Assembly (NCBI GenBank): GCA_052035645.1
Contig: JBPOHK010000106.1
Coordinates: forward strand, 1 to 64,000
DNA from: RPQJ01 sp052035645
GTDB lineage: Bacteria > Pseudomonadota > Gammaproteobacteria > Steroidobacterales > Steroidobacteraceae
Direction of reading: 5' to 3'
DNA: 64,000 nucleotides
Shown here: positions 6,553 through 17,448 of the stretch, piece after piece
Numbering within the stretch: the stretch's first letter is position 1
How the letters are laid out: each line of letters opens with the position of its first letter
The notes under the pieces: model-generated
The model's database searches: none
Told to the model about the DNA's origin: nothing
What the model saw: only the letters and a program-made list of their open reading frames with translations
Program-made: the position numbers and the translations under genes

Positions 6553-7770
6553 ATGACGTCCGCCCGCCCCTACCCCACCCCGGCCGAGGCCGAAGCGCTC
6601 GTTCGCGGCGAAGTGCGCCCGCTGCCGCTCGAGGAGCGGCCGCTGGAGTCGATCGCCGGCTCCGCGCTCGCGCAGTCGGTGCGCGCCGAGCGCGACCAGC
6701 CGCCCTTCGATCGCGTGACCATGGACGGCATCGCGTTCTCCTGCGCCGCGTGGCGCGAGGGTCGCCGTCGCTTCCGCATCGCGGGCGTCCAGGCGGCCGG
6801 CACGCCCCCGCTCACCCTCGAAGACCCCGAGCACTGCCTCGAAGCCATGACCGGCGCGATCCTGCCGCGCGGCTGCGACGTGGTGGTGCCCGTCGAGCGC
6901 ATCGACGTGCAGGACGGCTGGGCCACGGTCGAGGACTCCGTTCCGGTCGAGCCCTATCTCAACGTGCACACCCGCGGCGTCGATTGCCGCGAGGGCGACA
7001 TGCTGCTCACGCCGGGCCTGCGCCTCGGGGCACCGGAGATCGCGGTACTTGCCTCGGCCGGCCTGCCGCGCGCCCAGGTGCACGCCGAGCCGCGCATCCT
7101 CATCATCGGCACGGGCGACGAACTGGTCGCACCCGGCGAGCCGATCGCGGACTGGCAGGTGCGCCGCTCCAACTCCTACGCGCTGCGCGCCGCGCTTTCC
7201 CTGCGCGGGTTCACTCGCCTCGCGGAGGCCCAACTCGGCGACGACGCGGCCGAGCAGCGGCGGCGCATCGCGACCCACCTAGCCACGCACGACGTACTGG
7301 TGCTCACGGGCGGCGTGTCGATGGGCCGCTTCGACCACGTGCCGCGCACCATGCAGGCGCTCGGCGTGCGCGAGGTGTTCCACAAGATCGCGCAGCGCCC
7401 CGGCAAGCCGCTGTGGTTCGGCATCGGGCCGCAGGGGCAGGTGGTGTTCGGCCTGCCGGGCAACCCGGTCTCGGCGCTCATCTGCCTAGTGCGGTACGTG
7501 GTGCCGGGCCTGCTGGCGATGATGGGCTCGCGCCCCGTCGCCGCCGAGCCAGTGCCGCTCGGAGCGCCGTTCCGCGTCCGGCCGGCCCTCTGGTATTTTC
7601 TGCCGGTGCAACTCGAGCGCAGCGCGCTGCAGGGGCTGGTCGCCATGCCCCGCCCGACGCGCGGCTCGGGCGATTTCATCTCGCTGCTCGGCACCGACGG
7701 CTTCGTCGAACTGCCGCCCGGTCCGGCGGAGTATCCTGTCGGCCACCTCGCACCGCTCTACCGCTGGTGA
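6553..7770 (+). CDS. moeA: Molybdopterin molybdenumtransferase MoeA (405 aa)
   Basis: MoeA inserts molybdate into adenylated molybdopterin, the last step of Moco synthesis. Visible features are the N-terminal hinge LAQSVRAERDQPPFDRVTMDG (about 37-57), the GAILPRGCDVVVPVE strand, the MoCF-binding domain with ILIIGTGDELV and VLTGGVSMGRFDHVP, GKPLWFG and VFGLPGNPVSALICLVRYV, and a C-terminal beta domain. The length is normal. It opens a six-gene run on one strand with gaps or overlaps of at most about 10 bp. Confidence 0.93.
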   Translation: MTSARPYPTPAEAEALVRGEVRPLPLEERPLESIAGSALAQSVRAERDQPPFDRVTMDGIAFSCAAWREGRRRFRIAGVQAAGTPPLTLEDPEHCLEAMTGAILPRGCDVVVPVERIDVQDGWATVEDSVPVEPYLNVHTRGVDCREGDMLLTPGLRLGAPEIAVLASAGLPRAQVHAEPRILIIGTGDELVAPGEPIADWQVRRSNSYALRAALSLRGFTRLAEAQLGDDAAEQRRRIATHLATHDVLVLTGGVSMGRFDHVPRTMQALGVREVFHKIAQRPGKPLWFGIGPQGQVVFGLPGNPVSALICLVRYVVPGLLAMMGSRPVAAEPVPLGAPFRVRPALWYFLPVQLERSALQGLVAMPRPTRGSGDFISLLGTDGFVELPPGPAEYPVGHLAPLYRW

Positions 7771-7772
7771 GC

Positions 7773-8822
7773 ATGGCCCAGGATAGCATCCACCACTGGC
7801 ACTCGCCGGGCGTCCGCGACCGGCTCGACCGCCCGATGCGCGACCTGCGCATCTCGGTGATGGATCGGTGCAACTTCCGCTGCCCGTACTGCATGCCTAA
7901 GGAGACGTTCCACGAGCGCTACCGCTTCCTGCGCAGCGCCGAGCGCCTCACCTTCGAGGAGATCGCCCGCCTCGCCCGCCTCGCCGTCTCGCTCGGGGTA
8001 CGCAAGCTGCGCCTCACGGGCGGCGAGCCGCTGCTGCGTACGGGCCTCGCCGACCTCGTCGCCGAGCTGTCGGCGATCGAGGGCGTCGAGGACCTCGCAC
8101 TCACCACCAACGGCGTCCTGCTCGCGCAGCACGCCTCGGAGCTGAAGGCGGCCGGCCTGCAGCGCGTCACCGTCAGCCTCGACTCGCTCGACGAATCCGT
8201 GTTCGCGCGCATGAGCGGGGGGTTCGGCGGCCTCGCGCAGGTGCTCGAGGGGATCGAGTCCGCGCTGTCGGCCGGGCTGCACCCGGTCAAGGTCAACACG
8301 GTCGTGCAGCGCGGCGTGAACGACCACACCGTGCTGCCGCTGCTCGAGCGCTTCCGCGGCACCGCCGTCACCGTGCGACTGATCGAGTACATGGACGTCG
8401 GCAACCGCAACCACTGGGAACAGACGCAGGTGGTGCCCTCGGGCGAACTGCTGCGTCGCGTGCGCGAGCACTGGGCGGTGCAGCCGGTCGAATCGCCGCG
8501 CCGCGGCGAAGTGGCGGAGCGCTACGCCTACGAGGACGGCGCCGGCGAGATCGGCTTCGTGTCGTCCGTGACCGCACCGTTCTGCGGAGACTGCCATCGC
8601 GCGCGCCTCTCCTCCGAAGGATCGCTCTACACTTGCCTGTTCGCCAGCACGGGCGTCGACCTGCGCGGCCCCCTTCGCGCGGGCGCGAGCGACGCGGAAC
8701 TGCTCGAACTGCTGCGCGGCGCGTGGCGCGAGCGCGAGGACCGCTACAGCGAGCAGCGGCAGGCCCTGCGGGCGCAGGAGCACCCGCTGCGCAAGATCGA
8801 AATGCACTACATCGGTGGCTGA
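7773..8822 (+). CDS. moaA: GTP 3',8-cyclase MoaA (349 aa)
   Basis: A radical SAM enzyme that rearranges GTP in the first step of molybdopterin synthesis, working with MoaC. The SAM cluster motif CNFRCPYC lies at about residues 30-37, and the second 4Fe-4S site is FCGDCHRARLSSEGSLYTC near the C-terminus. The protein ends in the conserved Gly-Gly (HYIGG) needed for activity. The ATG at 7773 is 2 bp after the moeA stop, and the stop overlaps the moaC start (TGATG). Confidence 0.95.
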   Translation: MAQDSIHHWHSPGVRDRLDRPMRDLRISVMDRCNFRCPYCMPKETFHERYRFLRSAERLTFEEIARLARLAVSLGVRKLRLTGGEPLLRTGLADLVAELSAIEGVEDLALTTNGVLLAQHASELKAAGLQRVTVSLDSLDESVFARMSGGFGGLAQVLEGIESALSAGLHPVKVNTVVQRGVNDHTVLPLLERFRGTAVTVRLIEYMDVGNRNHWEQTQVVPSGELLRRVREHWAVQPVESPRRGEVAERYAYEDGAGEIGFVSSVTAPFCGDCHRARLSSEGSLYTCLFASTGVDLRGPLRAGASDAELLELLRGAWREREDRYSEQRQALRAQEHPLRKIEMHYIGG

Positions 8823-9301
8823 TGGGCAAGCTCACGCACGTGGATGAATCGGGCCAGCCGGCGATGGTCGACGTCGGCGACAAGGCAGTGACGCGCCGCA
8901 CGGCCGTGGCCGAGTCGCGGGTACGCTTCCCGGCGGCGGTCGCGGCCGAGTTGCGCCGCAGCGACTTCCACACGAAGAAGGGCCCGGTGTTCCACACCGC
9001 GATCGTCGCGGGCGTGCAGGCGGCCAAGCGCACGCACGAGCTGAGCCCGTTCTGCCACCCGCTCGGCATCGAGAACTGCCGCGTCGACATCGACATGGCC
9101 GAGAACGACGCGGTAGTGCGCTGCACGGTCTCCGTGCATCACCGCACCGGCGTCGAGATGGACGCGCTCACCTGCGCTTCCATCGCCGCACTCACGATCT
9201 ACGACATGTGCAAGTCGCTGTCGCACGACATCGTGATCGCCGAGACACGGCTGATCGCCAAGCAGGGCGGCAAGAGCGACTTCGGCGAGGTGCGCGGATG
9301 A
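8822..9301 (+). CDS. moaC: Cyclic pyranopterin monophosphate synthase MoaC (159 aa)
   Basis: MoaC converts the MoaA product to cyclic pyranopterin monophosphate. Conserved stretches are MVDVGDKAVTRRTAVA near the start, ELSPFCHPL (active-site region, about 77-85), GVEMDALTCASIAALTIYDMCKS and LIAKQGGKSDF near the end. The start at 8822 overlaps the moaA stop, and homology begins exactly there; the frame is open further upstream inside moaA but that part is not MoaC. Confidence 0.95.
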   Translation: MGKLTHVDESGQPAMVDVGDKAVTRRTAVAESRVRFPAAVAAELRRSDFHTKKGPVFHTAIVAGVQAAKRTHELSPFCHPLGIENCRVDIDMAENDAVVRCTVSVHHRTGVEMDALTCASIAALTIYDMCKSLSHDIVIAETRLIAKQGGKSDFGEVRG

Positions 9302-9891
9302 GCCTGCCGCCGCTCCACGGCCTCGTGCTGGCGGGCGGCCAGAGCCGGCGCATGGGCCAGGACAAGGCTGCCCTGCGCCTGCACGGGCGCACGCAGCTCG
9401 ACTGGGTGTACGGGCTGCTCGCGCGCCACTGCGAGCGAACGTTCGTCTCGGTGCGGCCCGACCAGCGGGACGATCCGGCGCGGGCGGGCTACCCGGTCAT
9501 CGTCGACCGCCACCCGGGCAAGGGACCGATCGCGGGCATCGCCGCCGCGCAGGACGAGCATCCGTCGGTGGGCTGGCTGGTGGTGGCCTGCGACCTGCCC
9601 TTCCTCGCCGATGCCACGCTCGCCGCACTCGTCGCCGCGCGCGGTCGGCACGACGTGACGGCGTTCCGCAGCGCGTTCGACGGCCTGCCCGAGCCGCTGT
9701 GCGCGATCTACGAGCCGGCGACGCGAGCCGGGATCGCCGCGGCCCTCGCCGCGGACCGGCTGTGCCCGCGCAAGTTCATCATCGGGACCGGCGTCCCGCT
9801 GCTCGAGCAGCCCGACCCCGTGGCGCTCGACAACGTCAACACGCCGGACGACCTGGCCCGCGCGCAGGAGCGACTGCGCGCCCCGACCTGA
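9298..9891 (+). CDS. mobA: Molybdenum cofactor guanylyltransferase MobA (197 aa)
   Basis: MobA attaches GMP to Moco to form the guanine dinucleotide cofactor used by DMSO-reductase-family enzymes such as nitrate reductases. The nucleotidyltransferase signature LVLAGGQSRRMGQDKA is at about residues 9-24, followed by VVACDLPFL with the metal-binding Asp and a C-terminal VNTPDDLARAQ. The ATG at 9298 overlaps the moaC stop (ATGA). An MGD-dependent enzyme is implied somewhere in the genome; none lies in this window. Confidence 0.92.
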   Translation: MSLPPLHGLVLAGGQSRRMGQDKAALRLHGRTQLDWVYGLLARHCERTFVSVRPDQRDDPARAGYPVIVDRHPGKGPIAGIAAAQDEHPSVGWLVVACDLPFLADATLAALVAARGRHDVTAFRSAFDGLPEPLCAIYEPATRAGIAAALAADRLCPRKFIIGTGVPLLEQPDPVALDNVNTPDDLARAQERLRAPT

Positions 9892-9901
9892 GGAGGCCCG
9901 C

Positions 9902-10141
9902 ATGCAGGTGCGCATCCAGTACTACGCCGTGCTCCGGGAGCAGGCCGGCCTTGCCGAGGAGGCGGTCGAGACGCGGGCCACGACGCCGGCCGACCTCTAC
10001 GAGGAGGTTCGCCTCGCTCACGGCTTCACGCTGCCGCGCAGCCTGCTGCGCGTCGCCGTCAACGACGAGTTCGGCGAGTGGCTGCAGAAGCTGCAGGACG
10101 GCGATCGCGTGGTATTCATCCCGCCCGTCGCGGGGGGCTGA
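9902..10141 (+). CDS. moaD: Molybdopterin synthase sulfur carrier MoaD (79 aa)
   Basis: A ubiquitin-fold sulfur carrier. The C-terminal Gly-Gly tail (VVFIPPVAGG) is where MoeB adenylates and sulfur is attached. AGGAGG at 9892-9897 lies 4 bp before the ATG, an unusually strong and close site compared with the overlapping neighbours, which may raise MoaD output. The stop overlaps the start of the MoaE fusion gene. Confidence 0.93.
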   Translation: MQVRIQYYAVLREQAGLAEEAVETRATTPADLYEEVRLAHGFTLPRSLLRVAVNDEFGEWLQKLQDGDRVVFIPPVAGG

Positions 10142-11682
10142 TGGAGGCGTTCGCGTTCCGGAGCCATGCACTCGAGCCGGAGCGCTACCGCGCCGAACTG
10201 GAGGATCCGTCGGCCGGCGGCTATGCCAGCTTCGAGGGCTGGGTGCGCGACCACAACGAGGGCCAGCGCGTCCGCCACCTCGAATACGAGGCGTTCGAGG
10301 CGCTCGCGGTCAAGGAAGGCGCCCGCATCGTGCAGGAGGCGATCGAGCGCTACGGCGTGACGCGCGCCGCCTGCGTGCACCGCGTCGGCGACCTCGCGAT
10401 CGGCGAGCTGGCCGTGTGGGTCGGGGTCAGCGCGGCGCACCGCGGCGAAGCCTTCGCCGCGTGCCGCTACATCATCGACGAGGTCAAGCACCGCGTCCCG
10501 ATCTGGAAGAAGGAACACTACGTCGACGGCGACTCAGGCTGGGTCAACTGCGAGCGCTGCGCGCAGCCGGGCGCGCACGAACATGAGCAAGAGCAAGAGC
10601 AAGAACACGCCCACGATCACGCGCCGCCGGCATTCGCGCACGATTACTCGCGCCAGGTCGCACTGCCGCAGGTCGGCGACGCGGGACAGGCGCGGCTACG
10701 GGCCGCCTCGGTGCTGGTCGTCGGCGCGGGCGGGCTCGGCGCGCCGGTGCTGCAGTATCTTGCCGCCGCGGGCGTGGGCCGGCTTGGCATCGTCGACGGC
10801 GACGTGGTCGAGGCCAGCAACCTGCATCGCCAGCCGCTCTACGGCGTGGCGGACGTCGGCCAGCCCAAGGCCTCGGCGGCGGCGCACCGCCTCGCGCAGC
10901 TGAACCGCGACGTGCGGCTCGACGTGCACGCGCGCCACGCGCAGCCGGACAACGTCGACGCGCTGGTCGCGGGCTACGACCTCGTCGTCGAGTGCAGCGA
11001 CAACTTCCGCACCAAGTTCCTGGTCAACGACGCGGTGGTGCGCGCCGGCCGGCCGGCCGTGTTCGCGAGCGTCTACCAGTACGAGGGCCAGTTGCAGGTG
11101 TGGCGCCCCTCGGACGACTGCCCTTGCCTGCGCTGCCTGTGGCCCGAGGCGCCGCGCGACGGGCTGGTGGGCAATTGCGCACAGGCAGGCGTGCTCGGCC
11201 CGGTGCCGGGCGTGCTCGGTTCGCTGCAGGCGATGGAGGCGCTGAAGCTGCTGCTCGGCATCGGCACCGATGCGCCGCCGGCCGTGCACGTCCTCGACCT
11301 GCTGAACCTGCAATGGCGCTCGCTGCGCGCGCGCCGCCGCGCGGACTGCCGGCACGAAGACGCTGCCATGGCCGGGTTCGATCCCGAAGCGCTGGAACTG
11401 GAATTCGACGACCTGGCGTCGGCGCGAGCCACGGGCCTCACGCTCATCGACATCCGCGAGGCCTGGGAGCGCGAGACGGACCTGCCCGGGCAGCGCATCG
11501 AGTTCCACCTGCCGCTCAGCCTGCTGCTCGACGGCCGCGCGCCCCCGCCGCCGCCCGGCGACCGCTACCTGATCGTGTGCGCGCACGGCGTTCGCAGCCT
11601 CGGGCTGACCGAGCAGCTGCGCTCGATGGGTTACCGCGACGTGTATTCGCTGCGCGGCGGGCTCGCCGCGCTCAGCCCCTGA
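10141..11682 (+). CDS. MoaE-MoeB-rhodanese fusion: molybdopterin synthase large subunit plus MoaD adenylyl/sulfur transferase (513 aa)
   Basis: Three activities of MoaD charging and use are on one chain. Residues about 1-135 are MoaE (FEGWVRDHNEG; active-site lysines in VPIWKKEHY). A short CERC (137-140) and a His/Glu-rich linker (about 145-165) follow. Residues about 167-400 are a ThiF/MoeB E1-like domain with VLVVGAGGLGAPVLQYLAAA, IVDGDVVEASNLHRQ and zinc-type cysteines in CPCLRC (327-332); the usual second CxxC is reduced to a single Cys403. Residues about 412-513 are a rhodanese domain with Cys480 in IVCAHGVRS. The start at 10141 overlaps the moaD stop. No separate moaE or moeB is in the operon. 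Confidence 0.9.
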   Translation: MEAFAFRSHALEPERYRAELEDPSAGGYASFEGWVRDHNEGQRVRHLEYEAFEALAVKEGARIVQEAIERYGVTRAACVHRVGDLAIGELAVWVGVSAAHRGEAFAACRYIIDEVKHRVPIWKKEHYVDGDSGWVNCERCAQPGAHEHEQEQEQEHAHDHAPPAFAHDYSRQVALPQVGDAGQARLRAASVLVVGAGGLGAPVLQYLAAAGVGRLGIVDGDVVEASNLHRQPLYGVADVGQPKASAAAHRLAQLNRDVRLDVHARHAQPDNVDALVAGYDLVVECSDNFRTKFLVNDAVVRAGRPAVFASVYQYEGQLQVWRPSDDCPCLRCLWPEAPRDGLVGNCAQAGVLGPVPGVLGSLQAMEALKLLLGIGTDAPPAVHVLDLLNLQWRSLRARRRADCRHEDAAMAGFDPEALELEFDDLASARATGLTLIDIREAWERETDLPGQRIEFHLPLSLLLDGRAPPPPPGDRYLIVCAHGVRSLGLTEQLRSMGYRDVYSLRGGLAALSP

Positions 11683-12940
11683 CCTGGCCGCGACCGCGGA
11701 CCACGTACTTGTAGCTGGTGAGCTGCTCGACGCCCACCGGGCCGCGGGCGTGGAACTTGTCGGTCGAGATGCCGATCTCGGCGCCCATGCCGAACTCGCC
11801 GCCGTCCGCGAACTGCGTCGAGGCGTTGTGCAGCACGATGGCGCTGTCGACGCGCGTGAGAAACCGCTCGGCGGCCGCCGCATCCTCGGTGACGATGGAC
11901 TCGGTGTGCGCCGAGCCGTACTTCGCGATGTGCGCGATCGCGGCGTCCACGCCGGGCACCACGCGCGCCGCGATGATCGAATCGAGGTACTCGGTGTACC
12001 AGTCGTCCTCGGTGGCCGGCTTCACGCGCGCATCGACCCGCCGCACCTGCGCGTCGCCGCGCACCTCGCAGCCGGCGTCGAGCAGGTCCTTCACGATCGG
12101 CGCGAGATGCGTGGCGACCGCGGCCTCGTCGACCAGCAGCGTCTCGGCCGAGCCGCAGATGCCGGTTCGGCGCAGCTTGGCGTTCGTCACGATCGCGCGC
12201 GCCATGCCGAGGTCGGCCGCGCCGTCGACGTAGACGTGGCAGTTGCCCTCGAGGTGGCCGATCACGGGCACCCTCGCCTCCTGCTGCACGCGCGCGATCA
12301 GGCTCTTGCCGCCGCGCGGCACGATCACGTCGATGGTGTCCGTCATGCCGGCGAGCATGCAGCCGACCGCCGCACGATCGGTGGTCGGCACGAGCTGGAC
12401 ACAGGCCTCGGGCAGGCCGGCCGCGCGCAGGCCTGCGGCCATGCAGGCATGGAGGGCCGCGCTCGAATGCTGGCTCTCGCTGCCGCAGCGCAGGATCGCG
12501 GCGTTGCCCGACTTGAGGCACAGCGCGCCCGCGTCGCTGGTCACGTTGGGCCGCGCCTCGTAGATGATGCCGATCACGCCGAGCGGCACGCGCACGCGCT
12601 GGATGAGCAGGCCGTTCGGACGCCGCCATTCCTCCGACACGCGGCCGAGCGGATCGGGCAGCGCGACGACGTCCTCGACCGCCCGGGCGATGCCCTCGAC
12701 GCGGTCCGCATCGAGCATCAGCCGGTCCAGCTGCGCCTGCGTGAGCCCGCCCGCGCGCCCCGCCTCGAGGTCGCGGGCATTGGCGGCGAGGATGGCAGGT
12801 GCTTCGGCGCGGATGGCCGAGGCGGTGGCGGCCAGCGCGGCGTTGCGCTGCTCGCCGCCCGCGAGCGCGAGTACGCGCGCCGCCTCGACCGCGTCGCGGC
12901 CGATGCGCTCCATCAACCGGGAGACGTCGCTCGTCGTCAA
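11672..12940 (-). CDS. proA: Gamma-glutamyl phosphate reductase ProA (422 aa)
   Basis: The enzyme reduces glutamyl-5-phosphate to the semialdehyde, the second step of proline synthesis. It is an aldehyde-dehydrogenase-fold protein with GVIGIIYEARPNVTSDAGALCLKSGNA, IVTNAKLRRTGICGSAETLLVD (catalytic Cys) and the C-terminal FADGGEFGMGAEIGISTDKFHARGPVGVEQL. The listed start is a TTG whose TTGA overlaps the proB stop, which fits translational coupling; an in-frame ATG at 12913 is also possible. The 3' end overlaps the convergent Mo-cofactor operon by 11 bp. Confidence 0.95.
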   Translation of the reverse strand: MTTSDVSRLMERIGRDAVEAARVLALAGGEQRNAALAATASAIRAEAPAILAANARDLEAGRAGGLTQAQLDRLMLDADRVEGIARAVEDVVALPDPLGRVSEEWRRPNGLLIQRVRVPLGVIGIIYEARPNVTSDAGALCLKSGNAAILRCGSESQHSSAALHACMAAGLRAAGLPEACVQLVPTTDRAAVGCMLAGMTDTIDVIVPRGGKSLIARVQQEARVPVIGHLEGNCHVYVDGAADLGMARAIVTNAKLRRTGICGSAETLLVDEAAVATHLAPIVKDLLDAGCEVRGDAQVRRVDARVKPATEDDWYTEYLDSIIAARVVPGVDAAIAHIAKYGSAHTESIVTEDAAAAERFLTRVDSAIVLHNASTQFADGGEFGMGAEIGISTDKFHARGPVGVEQLTSYKYVVRGRGQVRG

Positions 12941-14069
12941 GTGATCACCAGGTCGTCGCGGTGGATGATCTCATCCCGCCCGCGATAGCCTAGCAAGCCT
13001 TCGAGCTCCTGGCTGCGCCGGCCGCGTATGCGCCGCGCGTCTTCCCCACAATAGGCGCTGAGGCCGCGCGCGATCTCGAGGCCGTCCGGGTCACGCACCA
13101 CCACGGCATCGCCGCGATCGAAGCGTCCCTCGACCCTGGTCACGCCGGCCGGCAGCAGGCTCTTGCCCGCGCGCAATGCCTTCACCGCCCCTGCGTCCAC
13201 GTGCAGCGTGCCGGCGGGCTTCAGCAGGCCGGCGATCCACTGCTTGCGCACCGTGACGGGCGATGCGTCGGCGACGAACCACGTGCAGCGCGCGCCGCCC
13301 TCGATGCGCTTCAAGGGGTGCGGCTCGTGCCCGATCGTCACGCACATGTGGCAGCCGGCCGGCACGGCGATCCTGGCCGCGAGCACCTTGGTGGCCATGC
13401 CGCCCGAGCCGACGTCCGACGCCGAGCCGCCGGCCATCGCCTCGATCTCGGGCGTGATGCGCGGCACCTCGGGGATGAACTTGGCGCCCGCGTCCTTCGA
13501 GGGGTCGGCGGTGTACAGGCCGTCGACGTCCGAGAGCAGCACCAGGCAGTCGGCACTCGCCATCTGCGCGACGCGGGCCGCGAGGCGGTCGTTGTCGCCG
13601 TAACGGATCTCGGCCGTCGCGACCGTGTCGTTCTCGTTGATGACAGGGATCGCGCCGAGCTTCAGCAGCGTGGTGAGCGTATTGCGCGCATTCAGGTAGC
13701 GCTTGCGCTCCTCGGTGTCGCCGAGCGTCAGCAGCACCTGCGCCACGGTGAAATCGTGCGCCTCGAGCACTTCCTTCCAGGCGTGCGCGAGGCGGATCTG
13801 CCCGACCGCAGCCGCGGCCTGGCTCTCGTCGAGCTGCAGCCTGCCCTTCGGCAGGCCGAGCTGGCGGCGACCGAGCGCGATCGCGCCCGAGGAGACGATC
13901 ACCACTTCCTGGCCGCGCGCGCGCATCGCGGCGACGTCGGCCGCGAGCGTCTCGAGCCAGCTGCGGTTCACCCGGCCCGTCGAGCCTTCGACGAGCAGGG
14001 CGGAACCGATCTTGACGACGACCCGGCGGGCCTTCGCGAGTCGCGCGATCCCTCGCGCGGCCCCGGTGC

Positions 14070-14073
<4 letters not shown>
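12937..14073 (-). CDS. proB: Glutamate 5-kinase ProB (378 aa)
   Basis: ProB phosphorylates glutamate in the first and feedback-inhibited step of proline synthesis. The amino acid kinase domain (about 1-260) has VVVKIGSALLV, VIVSSGAIALGRRQLGL, VINENDTVAT and LLSDVDGLYTADP with VGSGGMATKVLAA. A C-terminal PUA domain (about 285-370) is present, as in the long ProB form. The ATG at 14073 overlaps the stop of the upstream acyl-CoA dehydrogenase (ATGA), an unusual partner; proB often sits behind obgE. Confidence 0.95.
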
Positions 14074-15869
<1,796 letters not shown>

Positions 15870-16030
15870 GGCGATTCCTTCCTGCGGCTCAGCTTGCCCC
15901 CGATTTTACGCGACCGCGGCCCGGCTGGCCGTAAGTGAGTTCCGGTTGCCCGCGGGAGCGCGCGAACCGTATATTTGTTCGCAGTCGAATCGTCGAAGAT
16001 CCCGCCATTTCCCGCCACGAGGGCCGCTGA

Positions 16031-16372
16031 GTGAGCCGCGATTACGAACCCGTACCCGGAAAATGGTACGAAGACCTCGACGCCGAGGAGACCTTCCAGG
16101 TGCTTTCGGTCGATCCGGACGAGGAGGTCGTCACGATCCAGTGGCCGGACCGCGAAATCGAGGACATCGACCTCGACGCCTGGAACGAGATGGACCTCGA
16201 GATCACCGACCCGCCCGACGGCTGGGTGGACGACGTGGAAGAGGACGAGGACGAAGACGAGGACGAGGAACTCGAGGAAGACGACGAGGACGACGACTGG
16301 GACGAGGACGACGACGACTGGGACGACGACGAGGACTTCGACGAGGACGACGACTACAGCGACCGCGTGTGA
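16031..16372 (+). CDS. Acidic DUF6763-like protein (113 aa)
   Basis: Starts with a GTG at 16031. Residues 1-66 form a small globular part (PVPGKWYEDLDAEETFQVL, then VTIQWPDREIEDIDLDAW) that resembles the DUF6763 family of small proteobacterial proteins. The rest is almost pure Asp/Glu with regularly spaced Trp (DDDWDEDDDDWDDDEDFDE) and must be disordered and strongly negative at any pH. The function is unknown; such tails mimic nucleic acid or bind cations. Divergent from the acyl-CoA dehydrogenase operon. Confidence 0.75.
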   Translation: MSRDYEPVPGKWYEDLDAEETFQVLSVDPDEEVVTIQWPDREIEDIDLDAWNEMDLEITDPPDGWVDDVEEDEDEDEDEELEEDDEDDDWDEDDDDWDDDEDFDEDDDYSDRV

Positions 16373-16479
16373 GTCGTCCGGTGGCGGCCCGCGGGCTGCC
16401 ACCCCACCCGTCGCCGCGTCAGCGCGGCGGCTCCCGCGTTATGTGAAGTGATGACCCGGCCGGGCCGCCGGCGTGGCGC

Positions 16480-17403
16480 TCAGGCGTCGGCGGGCGAACG
16501 GCCCCTGGCGAGGCGTCGGGTCGACGATGCCCACGCGGCATAGGCGGCCGGCAGCTTCTCGCACTGGCGCGCGGCTGCCCGCCGCAGGCGGGGCTCGTGC
16601 TCGACCAGCAGCGCCTCGAGCGACTGGACGGCCCGCGGGCCGAGCGAACGTTCCTGGCTGTGGACCCACTGCGCGGCCAGCACGGTGTCGCGGTGCAGAC
16701 CGATGGCGTCCTGCACCCGGCGCAGGCGCCGCAGCAGCTTCGCCGCCGATTTCGCCTCGACGTCCGCGACGACTTCCAGCGCATAGCGGCAGTGCTTGAG
16801 GCGCAGGCGCAGCTCGTGCAGCTCGGCCGCCTCCTCGGGATGCCTTCGCAGGCGCTTGCGGGGCTTGCGCCAGGCCCGCTCCACCAGCGCGAGCACGTCG
16901 GCCATGGAGGCATCGGTGCGCACGATCCGCGGCGACTGCTCCGAGCGGGCCGCCAGCGACTTCACCCGCCGGCGCCAGGCCGGTTCGTCCATGTGTTCGC
17001 GCAGGCCCTCGCGCGAGGCGGTCCGCGCGCGGCGCAGGGCGAGCGCCAGGCGACGCAGCTGCGCGGGACTCAGCGCCTCGGCATCGCCGACCGCGGACTC
17101 GAGCGCACTGCCGAGCACGTCGGACTCGCGGGCCGCGCGCAGGGCCCGCGCAAAGACCCGCAGGTCGGCCCGGTAGCGCCGGGCCCACTGCGCGTCGAGC
17201 AGCGGCGCGAACGTCTTGAGGATGGAGCGCAGGCGGCGGGCGGCCACGCGGCCCTGGTGGATGTCCTCCGCGCCGCTCGCCTCGAGCCGGTCGACGACGG
17301 CCTGCAACTGCGCCTGCTGCGCCCGGACGACCTGCGCGACGCGCAGGCTGCCCTCGCCCCAGGCCAGGCGCTGTTCGGTCGCGGCGGTGGACGGATGGCT
17401 CAT
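16480..17403 (-). CDS. CHAD domain protein (307 aa)
   Basis: CHAD proteins are all-helical with conserved histidines and basic residues and bind polyphosphate. The family signature HQGRVAARRLRSILKTFAPL is at about residues 49-68 and a second basic helix ELRLRLKHCRYALEVVADV at about 197-215, as in the two-repeat CHAD fold. No CYTH domain is fused, so this is a stand-alone CHAD protein. A role at polyphosphate granules is inferred from the family. The ATG at 17403 is preferred over an upstream overlap in another frame. Confidence 0.88.
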   Translation of the reverse strand: MSHPSTAATEQRLAWGEGSLRVAQVVRAQQAQLQAVVDRLEASGAEDIHQGRVAARRLRSILKTFAPLLDAQWARRYRADLRVFARALRAARESDVLGSALESAVGDAEALSPAQLRRLALALRRARTASREGLREHMDEPAWRRRVKSLAARSEQSPRIVRTDASMADVLALVERAWRKPRKRLRRHPEEAAELHELRLRLKHCRYALEVVADVEAKSAAKLLRRLRRVQDAIGLHRDTVLAAQWVHSQERSLGPRAVQSLEALLVEHEPRLRRAAARQCEKLPAAYAAWASSTRRLARGRSPADA

Positions 17404-17448
17404 GGGTGCTCCGGCGGCGAACTCTGCCCGGAACGCATGACACCGAGG

